Source: Pseudarthrobacter sp. ATCC 49987 | GTDB taxonomy: Bacteria; Actinomycetota; Actinomycetes; Actinomycetales; Micrococcaceae | Length of the DNA: 64,000 nucleotides | Direction: 5' to 3' | Assembly: GCF_009928425.1 (NCBI RefSeq) | Contig: NZ_JAABNS010000001.1 | Coordinates: 2,542,001-2,606,000, forward strand | Shown: positions 45,435 through 55,836 of the stretch, piece after piece | How positions within the stretch are numbered: the first letter of the stretch is position 1 | How the letters are laid out: the number at the start of each line of letters is the position of its first letter | Notes under the pieces: model-generated | What the model was told of the DNA's origin: nothing | The model's input: only the letters and a program-made list of their open reading frames with translations | The model's database searches: none | Position numbers and translations under genes: made by a program

Positions 45435-48165
45435 GCAGATCACTTCGCGAAGAAACTCCCAGCTTGGTGAACACCTGGTAGAGGTGTCCTTCCACTGTTC
45501 TGACAGAAATGCCGATGGCCAAGGCAATGTCCTTGTTCGAAACGCCGTTGCCGGCGAGGGCGGCAATCTGCCGCTCCCTGTCCGTGAGCAGCGGCCCCTT
45601 GTTCCTTGGCATGATCGGCAGGGCCGGCAATGAGACCGCGAGGCTCTCAAGGATGGCGTGTGCGGCGCTGGCCTTGCCGCTGAGCCCCGCAGCCTTGGCG
45701 AAGTCGAAGGCGAGGGCAGCGCACCTGGCCTGGACGGCGTCGAGTTCCATGGCCGCGGCCTGGCCGGCGGCCTCCAGCATGATGGCGGCGTCCTTCTTGC
45801 GGCTGCCCACCGCGATGGTCCGGGACAGCTCCGCGAGGGCCCCCTGCCGGAACGCCGCGATCTCCTCCAGGAACTCGAAATCCTTGGTGGTGCCGTTGAC
45901 CGTCGCCCCGAGCATGGAGATTCCGGCCAGGGTATACCGGCCGGCCCGGTAGTGTTCCTCGGCCGCGCGCACCAGCCGGTCCTTCGCCTCCGGATCTCCC
46001 AGCCAGCGTGAGGCCATGTCCATGCAGAAGTCTGCAGAAGTTCGGATCGCGAAGCGTGCGGGGCCATCCGCTGACCGGGCCCGGTCCAAGTAGACGGAGG
46101 CCTGCACGGAGTTCCCGGTCTGGGCGTAGGCGAAGGCGGTGGCTGCGTAGGCCTGCCGCAACGAGTGAAGGCTCGCGCGGACTTCCAGCTGCGCGATCGC
46201 GGCAAGGAGCGGGTCGAGGGCCATGTAGCCGCGGCCCGCGTAGACATAGGCGAGTCCGACGGCCAGGTCAGTGGGCGCGCTGCCGGAGTGCAGTCCGTGG
46301 CCGGCCCGGCCGCTCGCGTCCTTGAGCATGTCGATGCTTTGGCGCCATTGTCCGGACAACAGCAGCACGTTGAAAGATCGCCAGGCAAAGTTTTCCCGGA
46401 TCCGCGGTACGTTCGACCATTCCCCCAGCTGGCCGCCGATCTCGCGCATCAGCTTCCGGGCCTGGACTTCCTTGCCCGTCATGCACAGGGCTTCCATCAG
46501 GATGATTGCGGATCTGAGCCGGTGCACGGCGTTGATGTCGTCCACTTCCGCGCTCGCCGCCACGCTGAGCCGGGCCATCATTGGCTCATAGTCACCGACA
46601 AAGGAGAGGAAGTTGAATTCGCAGAGGTCCAGGCACAGTCCGGCGCGGGTCAGCTCCTGCGCCGATGCATCGGGCTGGCCGGCTTTGAGTTCTTCAAGCC
46701 GCAGCCGGGCCTGCCCGATCAGCTCAGGGACCTGGGCCGTGCGGTCCTTGAGCCAGGACATGCAGTCCACCTTCGCGGCTATCAGTTCCGCATACGCTTC
46801 GGCACCCAGCGAGCGGAGCTGGGCCTCCGAGACATCGTCCAGGGCGGCCATGGCCTGCAGGGGCAGCCCGAGTTGAAGGTAGGCGGCGGACTTCTGCAGC
46901 TGCCCCTCGGTCCATTCCGGATCCTCCGGGTTCAGGCTGCCGGCGCATTTGAGCGCGAACTTCGGGTCGAAGAGTTTAACGGCGGCGCCGGCGGCCGCCA
47001 CGGCGTGGGCGGGTGCCAGGGGTGCGTCGCAGTCGTGGGTCCATGCCGCATAGGCCAGCAGGTCCTCCACGGTGAGCTCGTTCAGCTCATCCTGCTGGTG
47101 ACCGGGCACCTTGTCCCGCAGTTCCAGCCTGCGCTCGACACTGAGCCAGTTGCGGACGGTGTCGCCCAGATAGCGGTCGCCGAGCGAGACAAGGTGGCGG
47201 TCCGTCCGGTCGACGACGATCTGGCCGGCGTCCTCCATGTCCGCGATGACGCCGGGGCTGTACATCCGTGCGAGCCGGGCCAACGGCAGGGTCCGGGCAC
47301 AGGACAGCACCTCGATGAGTTCCCGTGCCACCGGCGTTTCGCGGGCGTACCGGGCCCGGACGATGTCTTCCAGCGCGGTGCGGCCGTCCAGAACCACCTC
47401 GTCCACCAGGGTCCAAACGGAGCCGGCGAGCACGAGGTTGCCGCGTTCGATCTGTTCCGAGACCACGGCCTGCAGCAGGGTCGGGCTGCCGCCGACAAGT
47501 TGGTGCAGCTGGCTCGCCAGTGCGCTCGATACCCTGTGGCCGAGGGCTGCCTTGAGCACTTCGAGGGTTTCGACCTCCGTGAGGTTGGCAAGCCGGACTT
47601 CGGCCAGCTGCCCGGAGGTGATGAGCCAGTAAAAGTCCGGCGGAAGGTCCGTGGTCCGCTGGGCAGTGGCGACGAGCCGCGCTGTCCGGGTCTGCACCAG
47701 GTTGAGCAGGACGCCCGTGCTCAATTCGTCCAGGGCACCGGCGTTGTCCAGCAGGATGACGCACTTGCGTCCGGCGGCGTCGTCGCGGATCAGGGAGGTA
47801 ATACCGTGCAGGATGGCCGTCGGCGAGCCTAGTGAGCTTTGCGGCAGGCGGGCCAGGGTGAAAGCCAGGCAGCCGTAGGGGGTGGCCGAGCCCGGCCCGG
47901 AACTGCGGAGCTGGAGGGTGTAGACGTCGGGCCCGAAACCCGCGATCACCGTGCGTCCCACCTGGGTCTTGCCCACCCCGCGGTCGCCGGTGATGACCAC
48001 ACCCATGCGGTCTTCGGCCAGCAGGGCACTGCGAACCCGGTCGGCGTCGGCATTGCGCGCGAGACCGGACCACCTGTGCCGGTCCAGCGGACCGGTTACA
48101 GGTTCTTCTTCGGCGGGTGCCAATGTAGTGGAAACATTCCCCCAGCCCAGCGATTCCCTCGACAT
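45421..48165 (-). CDS. Large LuxR-family regulator with STAND-like ATPase (array member 1)
   Basis: A 914-residue regulator, first in transcription order. Walker A ITGDRGVGKTQVG, the ATPYGCLAFTLARLP motif, a weakened Walker B CVILLDNAGALDE, a long helical-repeat region, and a C-terminal LuxR helix-turn-helix (LTDRERQIAALAGNGVSNKD, RTVEGHLYQVFTKLGV). ATG at 48165 has GAAGGAAAC upstream. Its stop overlaps the start of member 2. The target genes are unknown; neighbours outside the array are housekeeping genes. Confidence 0.9.
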   Translation of the reverse strand: MSRESLGWGNVSTTLAPAEEEPVTGPLDRHRWSGLARNADADRVRSALLAEDRMGVVITGDRGVGKTQVGRTVIAGFGPDVYTLQLRSSGPGSATPYGCLAFTLARLPQSSLGSPTAILHGITSLIRDDAAGRKCVILLDNAGALDELSTGVLLNLVQTRTARLVATAQRTTDLPPDFYWLITSGQLAEVRLANLTEVETLEVLKAALGHRVSSALASQLHQLVGGSPTLLQAVVSEQIERGNLVLAGSVWTLVDEVVLDGRTALEDIVRARYARETPVARELIEVLSCARTLPLARLARMYSPGVIADMEDAGQIVVDRTDRHLVSLGDRYLGDTVRNWLSVERRLELRDKVPGHQQDELNELTVEDLLAYAAWTHDCDAPLAPAHAVAAAGAAVKLFDPKFALKCAGSLNPEDPEWTEGQLQKSAAYLQLGLPLQAMAALDDVSEAQLRSLGAEAYAELIAAKVDCMSWLKDRTAQVPELIGQARLRLEELKAGQPDASAQELTRAGLCLDLCEFNFLSFVGDYEPMMARLSVAASAEVDDINAVHRLRSAIILMEALCMTGKEVQARKLMREIGGQLGEWSNVPRIRENFAWRSFNVLLLSGQWRQSIDMLKDASGRAGHGLHSGSAPTDLAVGLAYVYAGRGYMALDPLLAAIAQLEVRASLHSLRQAYAATAFAYAQTGNSVQASVYLDRARSADGPARFAIRTSADFCMDMASRWLGDPEAKDRLVRAAEEHYRAGRYTLAGISMLGATVNGTTKDFEFLEEIAAFRQGALAELSRTIAVGSRKKDAAIMLEAAGQAAAMELDAVQARCAALAFDFAKAAGLSGKASAAHAILESLAVSLPALPIMPRNKGPLLTDRERQIAALAGNGVSNKDIALAIGISVRTVEGHLYQVFTKLGVSSRSDLLGLI

Positions 48166-48351
48166 CTAGTTTCCTTCGTACCGCTTTGCGGACAGCAAAC
48201 CTGAGACCGTCCGCCTAGAAGTAGCGTATCCCTATCCCCCGACATGAGAGTAGAGCGATCATATAGGCATTTCTGGAAGCTTGGAAGCAATTCGGGTCGG
48301 CGACGGCGCGATACCCCGTGGTCCGCTGCTGACGTGCCGGGGCGGGTCCGG

Positions 48352-48939
48352 CTAGGGCGTCTTCGCCGGGTGGAACTGCTGCTGGGCCGCGAGCAGGCCG
48401 TCACGGACCAGGGCTTCCACGGCGTCGGCCGCTGTATCGATCAGGAAGGGCAGTTCCTTCTTCTCCGGGCCGGAAAAGTCCTTCAGCACAAAGTCCGCAG
48501 TGTCCATTCTGCCCGGAGGGCGGCCCACGCCGACCCGGACGCGCAGGTAGTCCTTGGTGGCGAGGGCCTTGGAGATGTCCCGCAGCCCGTTGTGGCCGCC
48601 TTCGCCGCCGCCCAGCTTCAGCTTCACCGTGTTGAAGGGAATGTCGATCTCGTCGTGCACTGCGATGACGTGGCCGGGATCGATGTCATAGAACTTGGCC
48701 AGCGCCGAGACCGGGCCGCCGGAGACGTTCATGTAGCTCAGCGGCTTGGCCAGCACTACCCGGGGGCCGCCGATGCCGAGGCGGCCTTCCAGGACCTGGG
48801 CCCGGGACTTGTGGGACTTGAAGCCGCTCCCGATCCGGGAAGCGAGTTCGTCGAGGACCATCTGTCCGACGTTGTGCCGGTTGTGGGCGTACTCAGCCCC
48901 CGGGTTTCCAAGGCCTGCGATCAACCAGGTGTCAGTCAT
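48352..48939 (-). CDS. pth: Peptidyl-tRNA hydrolase
   Basis: A 195-residue enzyme that recycles peptidyl-tRNA released from stalled ribosomes. [20 protein letters not shown] contains the catalytic His, [20 protein letters not shown] the catalytic Asp and substrate loop, and [20 protein letters not shown] is also typical. ATG at 48939 follows GAAGGA. It lies downstream of rplY in the usual actinobacterial order. Confidence 0.95.
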   Translation of the reverse strand: MTDTWLIAGLGNPGAEYAHNRHNVGQMVLDELASRIGSGFKSHKSRAQVLEGRLGIGGPRVVLAKPLSYMNVSGGPVSALAKFYDIDPGHVIAVHDEIDIPFNTVKLKLGGGEGGHNGLRDISKALATKDYLRVRVGVGRPPGRMDTADFVLKDFSGPEKKELPFLIDTAADAVEALVRDGLLAAQQQFHPAKTP

Positions 48940-49067
48940 GGGTCAGTCCTTCGGTATGGCCTTCGGCAAGGCGGGCCGGTTCCGGGCAGCGCGGGGCTGG
49001 CGTTGCCCGGCGGAGACGACGGCGGCCGGGCCCCAAGGGGACCCGGCCACCGGAGGAATCGTGGGTG

Positions 49068-49664
49068 CTACTCGGCTGCGACCGAGGAGCCTTCAGTGGT
49101 GTCGGCCGATGCCTCTTCCTCGGAGACCTCAGTGGCCTCGGAGATGTGCACGACGAGGGACTCGGCGTCGGCGAGCAGGACGGAGCCCTTCGGCAGAACG
49201 AGGTCCGAAGCGTGGATGTGCTCGCCGGCGGTGCGGCCCTCGATGCTGACCTCGATGGCGGTCGGCAGGTGGGTTGCCTCAGCCTCGAGGGAAACGACGG
49301 TCATTTCCTGGTTGTACACGTTGCCCGGAGCCAGTTCGCCGGTGAGGTGCACAGGAACGTCGACGGTGACCTTTTCGCCGGTGCGGACGGTCAGGAGGTC
49401 GAGGTGCTCGATGATCTGCTTGATCGGGTCGCGCTGGATGTCCTTGACGAGGGCCAGGTGCTGTTCGCCGTTGATGTCCAGGGTCAGCAGGGCGTTGGCC
49501 TTGCGGACTGCCAGGGTGGTGGCCTTCGCCGGCAGGGTAATGTGGATCGGCTCGGCGCCGTGGCCGTAAATGACGGCAGGAATCAGATTGGCCATGCGGG
49601 CGCGGCGGGCGAAGCCCTTGCCGAATTCGGTGCGTACTTCTGCTGCGAGCTTCTGCTCAGCCAT
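49068..49664 (-). CDS. rplY: 50S ribosomal protein L25/general stress protein Ctc
   Basis: A 198-residue 5S rRNA-binding ribosomal protein of the long (Ctc/TL5) form: an N-terminal L25 domain (EVRTEFGKGFARRARM; IPAVIYGHGAEP) and a C-terminal beta domain, ending in an acidic Glu/Ser-rich tail typical of actinobacteria. ATG at 49664 has AGGAG upstream. A GC-rich hairpin (about 49023-49045) lies between it and pth, and may attenuate rather than stop transcription, as it has no T run. Confidence 0.94.
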   Translation of the reverse strand: MAEQKLAAEVRTEFGKGFARRARMANLIPAVIYGHGAEPIHITLPAKATTLAVRKANALLTLDINGEQHLALVKDIQRDPIKQIIEHLDLLTVRTGEKVTVDVPVHLTGELAPGNVYNQEMTVVSLEAEATHLPTAIEVSIEGRTAGEHIHASDLVLPKGSVLLADAESLVVHISEATEVSEEEASADTTEGSSVAAE

Positions 49665-49878
49665 GGGTATCTCCTGTGTGGACTAGCGGTGGTCAGCAAG
49701 GGCGGAGGTCTGTTTGCGACCTTCAACGCCGGGTGGCCGTGAGGCCGCCCTTCCGAAGGGAGATTCAGACCCAGTCGATAACGGAGACCAGCACTCCGGT
49801 AACCGACTAATTTCCGCTTCAATACGGATAGTTCGGAATACCGGCGCTCTCCCTCGCCAAGGTTTCGGTACAAGGCTA

Positions 49879-49918
49879 CCAGTGCGGGGCCGCAATCATG
49901 AAAACGGCCCCGTACTGG
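49879..49918 (-). terminator. Possible terminator after prs
   Basis: A stem of about 14 bp (CCAGTGCGGGGCCG at 49879-49892 with 49905-49918, one G-T pair) just downstream of the prs stop. No T run follows on the minus strand, so it may need other factors. Confidence 0.5.
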
Positions 49919-49956
49919 CGGACAGCTGAGCGGGCTCAGCTGCAGGGTTGATCGGG

Positions 49957-50937
49957 TTAGGCGTTGCCGTCAAACAGGCTGGTGACGGAGCCGTCGTCGA
50001 ACACTTCGCGGATGGCGCGGGCGATCAGCGGAGCGATGGACAGCACGGTGAGCTGCGGGAAGCGCTTGCTGGCGTCGATCGGCAGGGTATTGGTGACGAC
50101 AACCTCGCGGGCGCCGGACTCGGACAGCCGCTGGGCCGCAGGGTCGGAGAAGACGGCGTGCGTTGCCGCGATGATGACATCCTTGGCGCCGGCGTTCTTG
50201 AGCACCTGGACCGCGCCGGAAATGGTTCCCCCGGTGTCGATCATGTCATCGATCAGCACGCAGGTGCGGCCCTCGATCTGGCCCACGACTGTCTTGGAGA
50301 TGGCCTGGTTCGGGACGGTGAGGTCGCGGCTCTTGTGCACGAAGGCCAGCGGCGCGCCGCCGAGGCGTTCGGCCCACTGTTCGGCGACCCGGACACGGCC
50401 GGTGTCCGGGGAAACCACCGTGATGTCGTCAGCGCCGACGCGGGTACGGATGTAGTCCGCCAGCAGCGGGATGGCCATGAGGTGGTCCACGGGGCCGTCG
50501 AAGAAGCCCTGGATCTGCGAGGTGTGCAGGTCCACGCTCATAATGCGGTCGGCGCCGGCGGTCTTGTAGAGATCGGCGATGAGGCGCGCGGAGATGGGCT
50601 CGCGGCCGCGGCCCTTCTTGTCCTGGCGCGCGTAGGGGTAGAACGGCGAAACGACCGTGATCCGCTTGGCGGAGGCCCGCTTGAGCGAATCGATCATGAT
50701 CAGCTGTTCCATCAGCCAGTTGTTCAACGGGGCGGGGTGCGCCTGGATGACGAAGGCATCGGTGCCCCGCACGCTTTCGCCGGCCCGGACGTAGATCTCG
50801 CCGTTGGCGAAGTCGTAGGCGTCCAGGGGCAGCAGCTCGGTCCCGAGTTCCTTGGCGATCTCCTTCGCCAGCTCCGGATGCGCGCGCCCAGCGGCAAGCA
50901 CCAGCTTCTTCTCGCCGCGTGCCGTAATTTCGCTCAT
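49957..50937 (-). CDS. prs: Ribose-phosphate pyrophosphokinase
   Basis: A 326-residue enzyme making PRPP from ribose-5-phosphate and ATP for nucleotide, histidine and NAD synthesis. Motifs: YDFANGEIYVRAGESVRGTD, the catalytic flexible-loop region FYPYARQDKKGRGREP, the metal site VDLHTSQIQGFFDGPVDHL, and the PRPP loop LIDDMIDTGGTISGA. ATG at 50937 is 5 nt after the glmU stop, so the two form an operon. Confidence 0.96.
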   Translation of the reverse strand: MSEITARGEKKLVLAAGRAHPELAKEIAKELGTELLPLDAYDFANGEIYVRAGESVRGTDAFVIQAHPAPLNNWLMEQLIMIDSLKRASAKRITVVSPFYPYARQDKKGRGREPISARLIADLYKTAGADRIMSVDLHTSQIQGFFDGPVDHLMAIPLLADYIRTRVGADDITVVSPDTGRVRVAEQWAERLGGAPLAFVHKSRDLTVPNQAISKTVVGQIEGRTCVLIDDMIDTGGTISGAVQVLKNAGAKDVIIAATHAVFSDPAAQRLSESGAREVVVTNTLPIDASKRFPQLTVLSIAPLIARAIREVFDDGSVTSLFDGNA

Positions 50938-50942
50938 TATTG

Positions 50943-52433
50943 CTAGCCCTCTTCTGTAGATGCCGGAGTACTGGAGGAAGTCGTGGTGGCGCCGGCGGCC
51001 TGGGCCAGGGACGCGGAAATCGAGTCCGGGCGGTTCGCAAGGACCCAGCCCTCGGCGTTCTGCTGCTTGGCGACCGAGAGGACCAGGGCCCCGGGCGGCA
51101 CGTCGCGGCGGATCACGGCGCCGGCGCCGCTGTAGGCGCCGTCGCCCACCCGGACGGGCGCGACGAAGACGGTGTTGGAGCCGGTACGGACGCCTGAGCC
51201 GATGACCGTGCGGTGCTTCTTCTCGCCGTCGTAGTTCGCAGTGATGTTGCCGCAGCCGATGTTGGTGTCCTCGCCGATCTCGGCGTCGCCGGCGTAGCCG
51301 AGGTGGGAAAGCTTCGATCCCCGGCCGATGGTGACGTTCTTGGTCTCGTAGAAGGCGCCGATCTTGCCGGTCTCGCCCAGGACGGTGCCGGGGCGCAGGT
51401 AGGTAAACGGGCCGACGCTCGCCCGGGCCCCAATGGTTGAGCCGGAACCGTGCGTGCGGATCACCGTGGCGCCTTCCCCCACCTGGACATCGGTGAGGGT
51501 CGTGTCGGGGCCGACGACGGCGTCCCGCGCCACCGCGGTGGTGCCGTGGAGCTGGATGTTGGGCAGCAGCCGGACGTCCTCGTCGAGGATGACGGTGGCA
51601 TCGATCCAGGTGGTTGCCGGGTCGACGACGGTGACGCCGGCGCGCATCCAGGCCTCGACCGTGCGCCGGTTGAGTTCGGCGCCCAGTGCCGAGAGCTGGA
51701 CCCGGTCGTTGGCGCCCTCGACCTGCCAGCGGTCTTCGGTCACGACGGCGGCGACGCGGCCACCGGCGGCCCGGGCCAGGCCCAGCACGTCGGTGAGGTA
51801 TTTTTCGCCCTGGGCGTTGTCGGTGGTGACGTGGGCCAGCGAGTCGCGGAGCACGGCGGCGTCGAAGGCATAGATGCCGGAGTTGATCTCGCGGATCCCG
51901 CGTTCGGCGTCCGTGGCGTCCTTGTGCTCGCGGATGCCCTGGACAGTTCCGTCTTCTGCCCGCAGGATGCGGCCGTAGCCGGCGGCGTCGTCCAGGACGG
52001 CGGTGAGGACGGTGACGGCGTTATGGCCGGCCTCGTGGCTGGCGACGAGTTCGGCGAGGAGCTGGCCGGTGAGCAAGGGGACGTCGCCGTAGGTGACGAC
52101 GACCGTGCCGCTGAGCCGGCCGTCGGGGTGAAGCGCGTCGAGGGCCTCCAGGGCGGCCTCAACGGCCCGGCCGGTGCCGGGCACCTCGTCCTGGTCGACG
52201 ATCAGGGCAGACGGGTCGACGGCGGCGATGTGGGCGGCCACGAGGTCCCGTTCATGCCGGACGACGAGGGCCAGCTCCTGCGGTCGGATGGTGCGCGCGG
52301 CGTGCAGCGCGTGGCCAACGAGGGAGCGGCCGCCGATCTCGTGGAGGATTTTGGGGGTACGGGACTTCATCCGTGTACCGGCCCCTGCAGCTAGGACGAT
52401 GACGGCGGCTGGGCCGGTCTTCTCGGGGCTCAC
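50943..52433 (-). CDS. glmU: Bifunctional GlmU (UDP-GlcNAc pyrophosphorylase / GlcN-1-P acetyltransferase)
   Basis: A 496-residue enzyme making UDP-N-acetylglucosamine for peptidoglycan. The N-terminal uridyltransferase carries VLAAGAGTRMKSRTPKILHE and VVVTYGDVPLLTG. The C-terminal left-handed beta-helix acetyltransferase includes TYLRPGTVLGETGKIGAF, GYAGDAEIGEDTNIGCG and NYDGEKKHRTVIG. The Ala/Ser/Thr-rich end is an actinobacterial extension. GTG at 52433 has AAGGAGAG upstream. The gene sits between tRNA-Gln and prs. Confidence 0.96.
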   Translation of the reverse strand: MSPEKTGPAAVIVLAAGAGTRMKSRTPKILHEIGGRSLVGHALHAARTIRPQELALVVRHERDLVAAHIAAVDPSALIVDQDEVPGTGRAVEAALEALDALHPDGRLSGTVVVTYGDVPLLTGQLLAELVASHEAGHNAVTVLTAVLDDAAGYGRILRAEDGTVQGIREHKDATDAERGIREINSGIYAFDAAVLRDSLAHVTTDNAQGEKYLTDVLGLARAAGGRVAAVVTEDRWQVEGANDRVQLSALGAELNRRTVEAWMRAGVTVVDPATTWIDATVILDEDVRLLPNIQLHGTTAVARDAVVGPDTTLTDVQVGEGATVIRTHGSGSTIGARASVGPFTYLRPGTVLGETGKIGAFYETKNVTIGRGSKLSHLGYAGDAEIGEDTNIGCGNITANYDGEKKHRTVIGSGVRTGSNTVFVAPVRVGDGAYSGAGAVIRRDVPPGALVLSVAKQQNAEGWVLANRPDSISASLAQAAGATTTSSSTPASTEEG

Positions 52434-52643
52434 GTACGGGCTCTCCTTGCTCAGCGGCTTAGCTCATGCCCCTGCTTGGTGGATCTGGGTGTCCGGCGGC
52501 CGGGGCCAGCTGGTGCACCTCGGTTGCCGGATCCGCGCGGTGTGGGCGGACCAGACTCCGGTCGCGGCGCCAGATTCATCCTACTGGACTCACGCCGGGC
52601 CGCGCCCGGCGGCGCCGATTCCCGGCCCCGCGATGCGCAACAG

Positions 52644-52715
52644 TTCCGCCCATAGGACTCGAACCTATACTCCACGGCTCCAAAGGCCGGGGTGCTGCCA
52701 TTACACCAGGGCGGA
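52644..52715 (-). tRNA. tRNA-Gln (anticodon TTG)
   Basis: A 72-nt cloverleaf on the minus strand. The acceptor stem TCCGCCC/GGGCGGA pairs fully, the D arm is GTGT/GCAC, and the anticodon loop CTTTGGA reads TTG (glutamine, CAA codons). The T arm is ATAGG-TTCGAGT-CCTAT and the discriminator is A. The 27-43 pair is a C-U mismatch; the rest of the anticodon stem pairs. CCA is not encoded. It lies upstream of glmU. Confidence 0.93.
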
Positions 52716-52844
52716 CCATGCCCAGGCGTTGAGCCTGTGGCACGAGAGTCAATTCTGCCATACTGCGTTGCCCCCAAGTGTTGGCGCCATGCCCGTGGCC
52801 CGGCCGCAGCCCTCCTGGCGGATGTTCTGGGGCATGATGGAGCT

Positions 52845-53531
52845 GTGACCAACAGCGCAGGGGTATCCGGAGGGGCGGAGGGCCGCAGCGGCCGGCCCGT
52901 CCGGTCTGCCGATTACGTACCCCGGGTCCGGATGACGGGGCCCCAGCGCCGCAGCCAGCTCATCGGCATCGGCCGGGGACTCTTCGCGCTCCGCGGACTG
53001 GACGGGACCACCATCGAGGAGATCGCCGCTGCCGCGGGCGTCTCCAAACCCGTGATCTACGAGCACTTCGGCTCCAAGGAGGGCCTGTACACGCAGGTCG
53101 TTGAGTTCGAGTTCCGGATCCTGCTGGGTTCCATCAACGACGCGCTGTCCGAGGAAGCGAAGCCGCGCGTCCTGGTCGAGCGCGCAGCCCTGGCGCTGCT
53201 GAGCTACATCGAGGACCGCGCGGACGGCTTCCGGATCCTTATGCGCGATGCTCCGCCGACCCAGCCCGAGGGGGCGTTTTCCACCCTGCTTTCCCACGTC
53301 ACGGCCCGTGTGGAGTACATCCTGGCCGACGAGTTCGCGCGCCGCGGCTTCACATCGGCCGACGGCGCCATGTACGCGCAGATGCTGGTCGGCATGGTCG
53401 CGATGACGGGCCAGTGGTGGCAGGACAGCCGGACCCCGGACAAGCGCGAGGTCGCCGCCCACCTGGTCAACCTTGCCTGGAATGGCCTCACGGGCCTCCA
53501 AAAGGACCCCGAACTCCGCAGCGACGACTAG
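52845..53531 (+). CDS. TetR-family transcriptional regulator
   Basis: A 228-residue regulator. The N-terminal helix-turn-helix spans residues ~25-75 (RRSQLIGIGRGLFALRGLDG, TIEEIAAAAGVSKPVIYEHF). The rest is a helical ligand-binding domain (AGVSKPVIYEHFGSKEGLYT onwards). GTG at 52845 is chosen because the domain starts soon after; the longer frame crosses the tRNA gene. It stands alone, downstream of nothing on its strand, and its targets are unknown. Confidence 0.88.
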   Translation: MTNSAGVSGGAEGRSGRPVRSADYVPRVRMTGPQRRSQLIGIGRGLFALRGLDGTTIEEIAAAAGVSKPVIYEHFGSKEGLYTQVVEFEFRILLGSINDALSEEAKPRVLVERAALALLSYIEDRADGFRILMRDAPPTQPEGAFSTLLSHVTARVEYILADEFARRGFTSADGAMYAQMLVGMVAMTGQWWQDSRTPDKREVAAHLVNLAWNGLTGLQKDPELRSDD

Positions 53532-53583
53532 CCGGACTTCGCATGCCGGGGCACCGGGGCGGGCCCGGAGTTCTGAGCCCTGC

Positions 53584-53879
53584 GCGGGACATGCCCTCCC
53601 CTGGCCCCCAAGAATGGACATAGTGCCACCATGCCCATCCCTGGCCTGCACCAAGGGGCATGTCCGAAGGGTTTTGAGTGGGCCGAGGGACATGTCCAGC
53701 CTGGGCCAGGACCCCAGGGACATGACGAAGCCCCGCCGGCGACGAAGCAACCGAACCAACCTAGCGCCCCGCGGGACATGCCCTCCCTTGGCCCCAAGAA
53801 TGGACATAGTGCCACCCTGCCCATCCCTGGCCTGCACCAAGGGGCATGTCCAGAGGGTTTGCATGTCCGAAGGGTTTTG
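53584..53879. repeat. Cluster of long direct repeats rich in GGACATG/CATGTCC
   Basis: Two ~90-bp near-identical copies (53584-53676 and 53771-53860) are joined by a spacer, and the last 19 bases of the first copy recur again at 53861-53879. In under 300 bp the motif GGACAT or its complement ATGTCC appears about nine times, including one full palindrome GGACATGTCC near 53688-53697. It fills the intergenic space between convergent tetR and the ABC-F gene. No gene is visible in it. Confidence 0.9.
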
Positions 53880-53907
53880 CCTGTCCCGCGGCGACCTGCC
53901 CGGACGC

Positions 53908-55737
<1,830 letters not shown>

Positions 55738-55836
55738 TGGGAACTGCTTTCCTAGAGAAGAATAATGTCGAGCAAATCTGGTCCGGCTGGATTGACCCAA
55801 GCCCGGTACGTCGTGCGGAGGACGACGACAATCCTA

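Noticed and set aside
45435..46388. N-terminal extension of STAND-LuxR member 2
   Set aside because: The extra ~318 codons overlap member 1 in another frame, are rich in Arg/Pro/Ser and have no similarity to the paralogues, which all start about 20-30 residues before the first conserved GR.
53584..53879. Coding reading of the GGACATG repeat cluster
   Set aside because: Open frames through it on both strands change frame between copies, have no ribosome binding site and read as repeats of GHVPR- or KGHV-like peptides with no relation to any family.
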